This document shows, piece after piece, positions 12,601 to 21,600 of a DNA stretch of 64,000 nucleotides. Position numbers and translations under genes: made by a program. The notes below the pieces were generated by a model. That model did not search any database, was not told the origin of the DNA, and worked only from the letters and a program-made list of their open reading frames with translations. Numbering within the stretch: the stretch's first letter is position 1; every line of letters begins with the position of its first letter. The DNA is from Mimachlamys varia (taxonomy: Eukaryota > Mollusca > Bivalvia > Pectinida > Pectinidae), in contig OX392527.1 of the NCBI GenBank assembly GCA_947623455.1, forward strand, positions 32,542,201-32,606,200, written 5' to 3'.

Positions 12601-15600
12601 TACCCATAAACATCATAACTAGTGGTTACTTACCAATTAACACCATAACTTAAACGTTACTTACCAATACACATATTAACGCGACGCAGACAACATATAC
12701 ACGTCTGTACCAGTATTTTTAAAGAAAGATGATGAAAAACGTCTTACTTACATACATTGACATTAAAAAAACCATTATAAAATCCAAAAGACAGGTTAAG
12801 TATTTAAAGGGCATTTTACGTAGCGATAACGTACCAGTAGATGTTGGTAGTATCGGGAGAAGACTTTGGGACCGACTTGTTGTAGTCTCCTTTGATATGA
12901 CAGTCCGGGTTGATAGACCAGCCAACGAAGTACCTGTTGTTAGGCAGTGTTGTATACGTCATATGTAAGTCATATTTCAGCATAATAGAAAATAAACTAT
13001 CTTTAGTAAATTAAATTCAGCGAGTACACAAGATGTTATTATAACATATTTCGAACAATGGTTGACAACAAACTTGTCACGCAAATGTTTTATTTGTCAA
13101 GTCAGATCAATTTATCTAGACTATATTAATTTTATTTATTATGTTTTGTAGTCATATTTGCTTTGATTTTTCCTTATTTTGCTAATTCTACATATCAACA
13201 TATTTTTATTCTTATATTGCTCTCATATACCTGTCTGTATGGAACTGTGTCCTGAGGTCGTCATTAGCTGTTTGGTGAAGGGGACTGTCACAACCACACC
13301 TGTTGCCATGTTGCTTCGGGATACTGGGGATATCGGAACTGTAGTTTCGCTCGGCGAATATTCAGTAGACGGCCAGGGTGAAACAGTTCCATGACTATCT
13401 ATGGAGAAACTTGTATGTAGCTGATGCGACGCGGAAACAAATGATGTTAATCCGCTAGAGCATGGAGTCGATGGCTGCTGCTCGCTGCTTGGAGAAGAGG
13501 AAGGTACCAGCAGTGGGCTGCCACAATGTACACCTGTATATCCTGTTTCGCATATGCAGCTATAACCATTCAGGTGATTGACACACATACCTTGGTGGCA
13601 GGGGCTCGACTTGCACTCTTCGATCTCATTTTCACATGATATCCCAGTAAACCCTTCGTCACATGCACAAGTGAAGAAATTGATATTATCAGTACAGTTC
13701 CCATGGTGACAAGGATTAGACGCGCATTCGTTGATCTCCGTGTTGCATTTCTCGTCAGTATATCCAGGGTTGCATTCACACCGGTAATCATTGACGAGAT
13801 CTACGCAATAACCATTCTGACAGGCACCAAGATAACAGTCATCTATATTATATTCACAAAACTGTCCTGAATATCCTGTACTACAGTCACAAACAAAACC
13901 ATGAACGATATCTGTACAGTTACCGTTATTACACAGCCCTGATTCGCAGTCGTTGATATTTATAGAGCAATCCTTGCCCGTATAACCTGCTTTACAGTTA
14001 CAATGGTAGCCGTTCACAAGATCTACACATTCACCATAGTAACAGTTGACAAGGACACAGTCGTTTATGTTTTGGTCACACAACTGTCCAGTATATCCCA
14101 GGTCACAGTTACATGTATATCCCCCTAAACTCTCAATACAGTTGCCATGGCTACAGGGATCAGGTATACAGTCGTTGATATTAGTATCACATGTTGTGCC
14201 AGTAAAGCCTTGTTCACAAAGGCAACTAAAACCATTTACTTTGTCAGTACATTTACCATGGATACAGGCATTATGTTTACAGTCGTTGATATTGATATCA
14301 CATTTTGTTCCTGTAAATCCTTTATTACAGTTGCAACTAAAACCATTTACTTGGTCAGTACAGTTACCATGATTACAGGCATTATGTGTACAGTCGTTGA
14401 TATTGATATCACATTTTGTTCCTGTAAATCCTTTATCACAGCTGCAACTAAAACCATTTACTTGGTCAGTACAGTTGCCATGATTACAGGCATTATGTGT
14501 ACAGTCGTTGATATTGATATCACATTTTGTTCCTGTAAATCCTTTATCACAGCTGCAACTAAAACCATTTACTTGGTCAGTACAGTTGCCATGATTACAG
14601 GCATTATGTGTACAGTCGTTGATATTGATATCACATCTGGTGCCTGTAAATCCTTTATCACAGCTGCAACTATAACCATTGACTTTGTCAACGCATTTAC
14701 CGTGGGCACAGGGATAAGGTTTACAGTCATCTATGTTGTTTTCACAGGTTTTACCTGTAAATCCTTTATCACAGCTACAGCTAAAGCCGTTTACTTGGTC
14801 AGTGCATTTACCGTTGACACAGGGATTGTGGCTACATTCATTTATGTCGGTTTCACATACTGTTCCTGTATATCCTTTATCGCAAGTACAAGAAAAACCA
14901 TTTATTTTGTCAGTGCAGTTACCATGGTAACAGGGATTAGGTTTACAATCGTTGATATTGATATCACAAGTTGTGCCTCTAAAGCCTTTATCACAGCTGC
15001 AACTAAAACCATTGGTTTTGTCAGTACAGTTGCCGTGTTTGCAGGGATTGGGGCTACAGTCATCTATGTTGGTGTCACAGGTTTTACCTGTAAATCCTTG
15101 ATTACAAGTACAGCTAAAATCATTTATTTTGTCAGTACAGTTGCCGTGTTTGCAGGGATTGGGACTACAGTCATCTATATTGGTGTCACAGGTTTTACCT
15201 GTAAATCCTTGATTACAAGTACAGCTAAAATCATTTATTTTGTCAGTACAGTTGCCGTGTTTGCAGGGATTGGGACTACAGTCATCTATATTGGTGTCAC
15301 AGGTTTTACCTGTAAATCCTTGATTACAAGTACAGCTAAAATCATTTATTTTGTCAGTACAGTTGCCATGAATGCAGGGATTGGGATTACAGTCATCTAT
15401 GTTGTTTTCACAGGTTTTACCTGTAAATCCTTGATCACAGCAACAGCTAAAATCATTTATTTTGTCAGTACAGTTGCCGTGTTTGCAGGGATTGGGGCTA
15501 CAGTCATCTATATTGGTGTCACAGGTTTTACCTGTAAATCCTTGATTACAAGTACAGCTAAAATCATTTATTTTGTCAGTACAGTTGCCGTGTTTGCAGG

Positions 15601-18600
15601 GATTGGGACTACAGTCATCTATATTGGTGTCACAGGTTTTACCTGTAAATCCTTGATTACAAGTACAGCTAAAATCATTTATTTTGTCAGTACAGTTGCC
15701 GTGTTTGCAGGGATTGGGACTACAGTCATCTATATTGGTGTCACAGGTTTTACCTGTAAATCCTTGATTACAAGTACAGCTAAAATCATTTATTTTGTCA
15801 GTACAGTTGCCGTGTTTGCAGGGATTGGGACTACAGTCATCTATATTGGTGTCACAGGTTTTACCTGTAAATCCTTGATTACAAGTACAGCTAAAATCAT
15901 TTATTTTGTCAGTACAGTTGCCATGAATGCAGGGATTGGGATTACAGTCATCTATGTTGTTTTCACAGGTTTTACCTGTAAATCCTTGATCACAGCTACA
16001 GCTAAAATCATTTATTTTGTCAGTACAGTTGCCGTGTTTGCAGGGATTGGGACTACAGTCATCTATATTGGTGTCACAGGTTTTACCTGTAAATCCTTGA
16101 TTACAAGTACAGCTAAAATCATTTATTTTGTCAGTACAGTTGCCGTGTTTGCAGGGATTGGGACTACAGTCATCTATATTGGTGTCACAGGTTTTACCTG
16201 TAAATCCTTGATTACAAGTACAGCTAAAATCATTTATTTTGTCAGTACAGTTGCCATGAATGCAGGGATTGGGACTACAGTCATCTATATTGGTGTCACA
16301 GGTTTTACCTGTAAATCCTTGATCACAACTACAGCTAAAATCATTTACCCTGTCTGTACAGTTGCCACGGAAACAGGGATTAGGGATACACTCATTTAAT
16401 TCGTTTGCACAATTTTGCCCCGTGAAGCCCTCTGAACAGGAACATCTGTAGCCATTGATGACGTCCGTGCATTTCCCATGATTACAAATGCCAGGTGTAC
16501 AGTCGTTTATATCTACATTGCAGTCTGTCCCTGTGTACCCTGGAATTGAAAAAAGGTTTTATTTAGTCTACAAGATAAATCTATCATTGCCAAAAATGAT
16601 AATAAATAATAGTCAAGTCAATTCATTCTTTTATCGCCTATCTGAATAGTATTTTGAATGAAGAACAGATGGATTGATTTTTGACATACTAATAACAACA
16701 TCTCCTTGATAAACAGAACCAAACATACTAAAAATGAAATTACTGACTTAATCACGCATAAACTCAATGAAGTGGTAATAATGCTTTATGGATATCTACC
16801 TTGTAAGCAGACCTTGGTTCCGTTTATTGTGCAGCGTGAGTGGGCATTCTCAACACAGAACGTGGTGCAGGCGGGACCATAATATCTCGGTAGACATTTC
16901 ACGGTTATTTCAAATCTTAATCTGAAAAAAGGATATTAACAACGTCTCGTTATTTTAAAACGGTGAAATAATGTTTGTGCTTAAAATCAAGCATTATCTG
17001 TTATAAATTACCAGACAACGAGACATCCTTAATCAGGCTGAAAAATAATCAATGATCTAAATTGAAAGGTCCTCCAAAATTAAAACATTTTGACATATTT
17101 GAAATGTTTTACATTATCTAAATGAATTGCACTGTTTCATGTGCAGTATGATGATACCGACAGTGTATTTTTACTATGCATCACTGTTCTATTATATTCA
17201 AACGAAATTTTAAAAGATTACCCCTTTTTAAGGTCGAATATGAGAAAATTCAAATAAGTTGATACCTATTAAAGATATTTGTCAATCACTAATTTAAACA
17301 ATAAACTCACAGCTTGGATATAATTATATGCGTAGAAAATGTTTTGGTTTTTCTTTCTGTTCAAAAACTGAATGTTTAAAAATAATTTCTAACATGTTTA
17401 CAGGTCCGTAAATACATAATGTATACACATAGATAATGCTAATACCCAGCCTTTACATATAAAACATTTAAATGAGAACAACTACCAGAAATATATGTCA
17501 CTAATATAGCAATGTCTCATATCTTGATACAATGCTAAAAGCCGTGTTTTTAACCTTCGCGTGATTCTTTAACATTTGGAGCTGGAATAAAAAATGAAGG
17601 AGGACTTAAATAGGTATACAACCGTCTTCATTGTCCCAAACCCTTTATATACACAGATGGCATCCCTTTGTTTTCCTAAAGACATCTTCCATCATATAAA
17701 TATTAATCTTAATATGTAATTGACATATGTGTTTTCTGCCTTCTAAATCCTTTTACAATAAAAACATCTAGATGGGATATTAGGTTTGTAGGCAAAATAT
17801 GAAAATATATGTGTTGAGGCTGAATGCAATTTCTTTGCAATTTTGAACGCTGAGGGTACAAAATGGTGTAACAAATTTTCATGTGCACGAGGCATAAATT
17901 TGATGATGAACAGAACAAACTTTGAAGTATATACACCCTAACTGACTGGCTGTTTCCCGTTACCCCTTTATGACGTTACCTTAATTGTCTGTTTCCCGTT
18001 ACCCCTTTATGACTTTACCTTAATTGGCTGTTTCCCGTTACCCCTTTATGACGTTACCTTAATTGTCTGTTTCCCGTTGCCCCTTTATGACGTTACCTTA
18101 ATTGTCTGTTTCCCCTTGCCCATTTATGACGTTACCTTAATTGGCTGTTTCCCGTTACCCCTTTATGACGTTACCTTAATTGTCTGTTTCCCGTTGCCCC
18201 TTTATGACGTTACCTTAATTGTCTGTTTCCCGTTGCCCCTTTATGACGTTACCTTAATTGTCTGTTTCCCGTTACCCCTTTATGACGTTACTTAATTGTC
18301 TGTTTCCCCTTGCCCATTTTTGACGTGACCTTAATTGGCTGTTTCCCGTTGCCCCTTTATGACGTAACCTTAATTGTCTGTTTCCCCTTGCCCATTTATG
18401 ACGTTTTCGTAATTGGCTGTTTCCCGTTACCCCTTTATGACGTTACCTTAATTGTCTGTTTCCCCTTGCCCATTTATGACGTTTTCGTAATTGGCTGTTT
18501 CCCGTTACCCCTTTATGACGTTACCTTAATTGGCTGTTTCCCCTTGCCCATTTTTGACGTGACCTTAATTGGCTGTTTCCCGTTGCCCCTTTATGACGTT

Positions 18601-21600
18601 ACCTTAATTGGCTGTCTCTCGTTGCCCCTTTATGACGTTACCTGAATTGACTGTTTCCCATTACCCCTTTATGACGTTACCTTAATTGGTTGTTTCTCTT
18701 TGACCCTTCATGAGATTACTTTAATTGGCTGTTTCATGTTGCCTCTTTATGACGATACCTTAATTGGCTGTTTCCCGTTGCCTCTCTTGTGATATTTCTA
18801 CTTGTTCCTATAGGGCCGTTAAAGTTGTAATGTACGTTCCCGAATATGTCATCACTGCCAATAGAATCATAATCCACTAGGTCCACGGACAGGAGGAATG
18901 TCTGTTAAAGTAACAAGTGGGATATCGATAGACTTCCCTGACAGATATCTTTTGAGGTAATGTATAACTATAATATATAGTGATTTACGTAGTTCAATAG
19001 GAACCATGACAATAAATATTTTGTTTTCTTTACCAGCCTGAAAGTAAGTAAGAAAAGTCAAAAGAAGTCCCGGTAAAACCTTATATTTTCACTGCAAAAT
19101 CTGATATTTTCATTGCTCATCACTGCATATTCTGCATTTGTATATTTCATAGGCAAAAATGTAATAAAGGAAATTATCAAACTTATAACACTTCTATTGC
19201 AGTGACGAGCAGTGAAACAAATAGCCGGAACTACTTTCCTGTTGTAAGAGTTATTCCCCATGATTTCGATCACGTGAATATTAATAACTAACTTGATTAA
19301 CATGATTACAAATTGACACTGACTGGTGAACCATATATAAACATATATTGTAAACAGATATAAACAATCAATAATAATTAAATTATTAATTACAGTGAAA
19401 AGAGGTATGCATATGTGTATAGATATATGTAAGAAGATGTTAAAAAAACCATATCAATAGATAAAATTACACTTTACCAAATGTTTACGTACACAACAAA
19501 CATTAGATATATACTGGCGTACTTACCCCGTTCCATCGCTCCAGGTACCAGTAGGAAGGGTTGTACTGCTGTATTTACCCCGTTCCATCGTTCCAGGTAC
19601 AGTAGGAAGGGTTGTACTGCTGTACTTACCCCGTTCCATCGCTCCAGGTACCAGTAGGAAGGGTTGTACTGCTGTACTTACTCCGTTCCATCGCTCCAGG
19701 TACCAGTAGGAAGGGTTGTACTGCTGTACTTACCCCGTTCCATCGCTCCAGGTACCAGTAGGAAGAGTTGTACTGCTGTACTTACTCCGTTCCATCGCTC
19801 CAGGTACCAGTAGGAAGGGTTGTACTGCTGTACTTACCCCGTTCCATCGCTCCAGGTACCAGTAGGAAGGGTTGTACTGCTGTACTTACTCCGTTCCATC
19901 GCTCCAGGTACCAGTAGGAAGGGTTGTACTGTTGTGTGGCTGGTTGATCCTTGAACAGAAACCCTATGGTATCGTCTACCCTACTGTCACTGTCCTTCCG
20001 CGTACATTTACTGAAAAGTTTGAAAAAACAATTACATATTCTACAATCTATAATTAATTTAAAGTGACACATAGTATTATAAAACAAGACAGGTAAGTAC
20101 ATGATAGTGATAAATTAATCAGAAAGACAAAGACAGACAGTTGAAACCTATAATTAAATTTAAGGAAATTTCATTAATATTTCGATAACTGGAAACAAAT
20201 TTCGATAAGTTTAGAATGTACACTTACTTTGAAGTTGTGCAAAGTTCCATATATACGTCACATTTCCGGTTGCCGAAAATACCGCCTTTGTCACAGTTTA
20301 TGTGGGCCGTGTCTTCGTACTGCTTCAGATCTACGATAACCAGTACCTTGGAAGACGGTGTCTGAAATACAACCGATCTCTCTACAGATCTACAATAACC
20401 AGTACCTTTGAAGACGGTGTTTGAAATATAACCGACCTCTCTACAGATCTACGATAACCAGTACTTTGTAAGACGGTGTCTGAAAAACAACCGACCTCTC
20501 TACAGATCTACAATAACCAGTAACTTTGAACCCGCTGTCTGAAATATAACCGACCTCTCTACAGATCTACAATAACCAGTACCTTGGAAGACGGTGCCTG
20601 AAATACAACCGATCTCTATACAGATCTACAATAACCAGTAACTTTGAAGACGGTGCCTGAAATATAACCGACCTCTCTACAGATCTACAATAACCAGTAA
20701 CTTTGAAGACGGTGTCTGAAATACAACCGATCTCTATACAGATCTACAATAACCAGTAACTTGGAAGACGGTGTTTGAAATACAACCGCCCCTCTACAAA
20801 TCTACAATAGCAAGCACCTTGGAAGACGCTGTCTGAATAACATCCGGTCAATCTTTACTCAAATCCCTTCATAACTACAGAAACGTCAGCTAGAACTGTC
20901 AGCCAATGTTTAACTAATACCCCTGCCCCCCACTTTTGCCATAAAAGCTTTTATAAGGCAATGTTGATGACGAACATTTTTTTTATCTGCAATTACATCT
21001 ACACACCGTCCATAACGTTAGCATCTCTGTGGAGTTTCATTGAAATTGGTTAACATGTTTTGGAGTAGTTCTCCAGAAAAAATAATATTCCAACAAAAAT
21101 CTGGTTACCAAGACAACCAAAAGTTTGGATACAATTACCTGAATGCATATCTACACATGGTCCCTAAAATTAAGGTGAAGCGTCGTTGAAATTGGTTTAC
21201 TGGTTAATGAGTTGTGTGGTAAAATAAATATGAGAAACCAAAGCGCAACTAAACCATAATCTGAACTTAAATTATATTAAACTCGAGAGAAAATATGAAT
21301 AAAGAAAAGATTTACATGGAGACCCTCGTAAAAGTACAAAAGAATAAGACCAGGTGTTCCGGAAGAGTACGAGTCTTCTGCGATATTCAGAACAAGCCCT
21401 AGAATAACGATTCAACTGCGACATTTAAACACCAAACACCAGGGATATTACTATTAAGAAAGGGAAAGTTTATTGTAAAGCTTAGTAGTGTGCTGTCCGT
21501 GTTTGACCTAGTTTAAGTAAAGATCGAGGTTAGAAACGGATGTAGGAGAGTCTGTTGTGTCCTAATCTCAAGTTCAGTAGGGTATATACGATCGAATTGG

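Noticed and set aside
12660..12720. Extra exon of gene A (acceptor GGTACAG, donor GTAAGT)
   Set aside because: Joining it to exon 8 creates a TGA codon, and gene B has no counterpart; exon 8 to exon 9 closes perfectly without it.
14147..16399. 750-codon plus-strand open frame over the EGF exon of gene A
   Set aside because: It is the antisense of the EGF repeats with the same codon boundaries; the minus frame has the conserved cysteines and splice sites.
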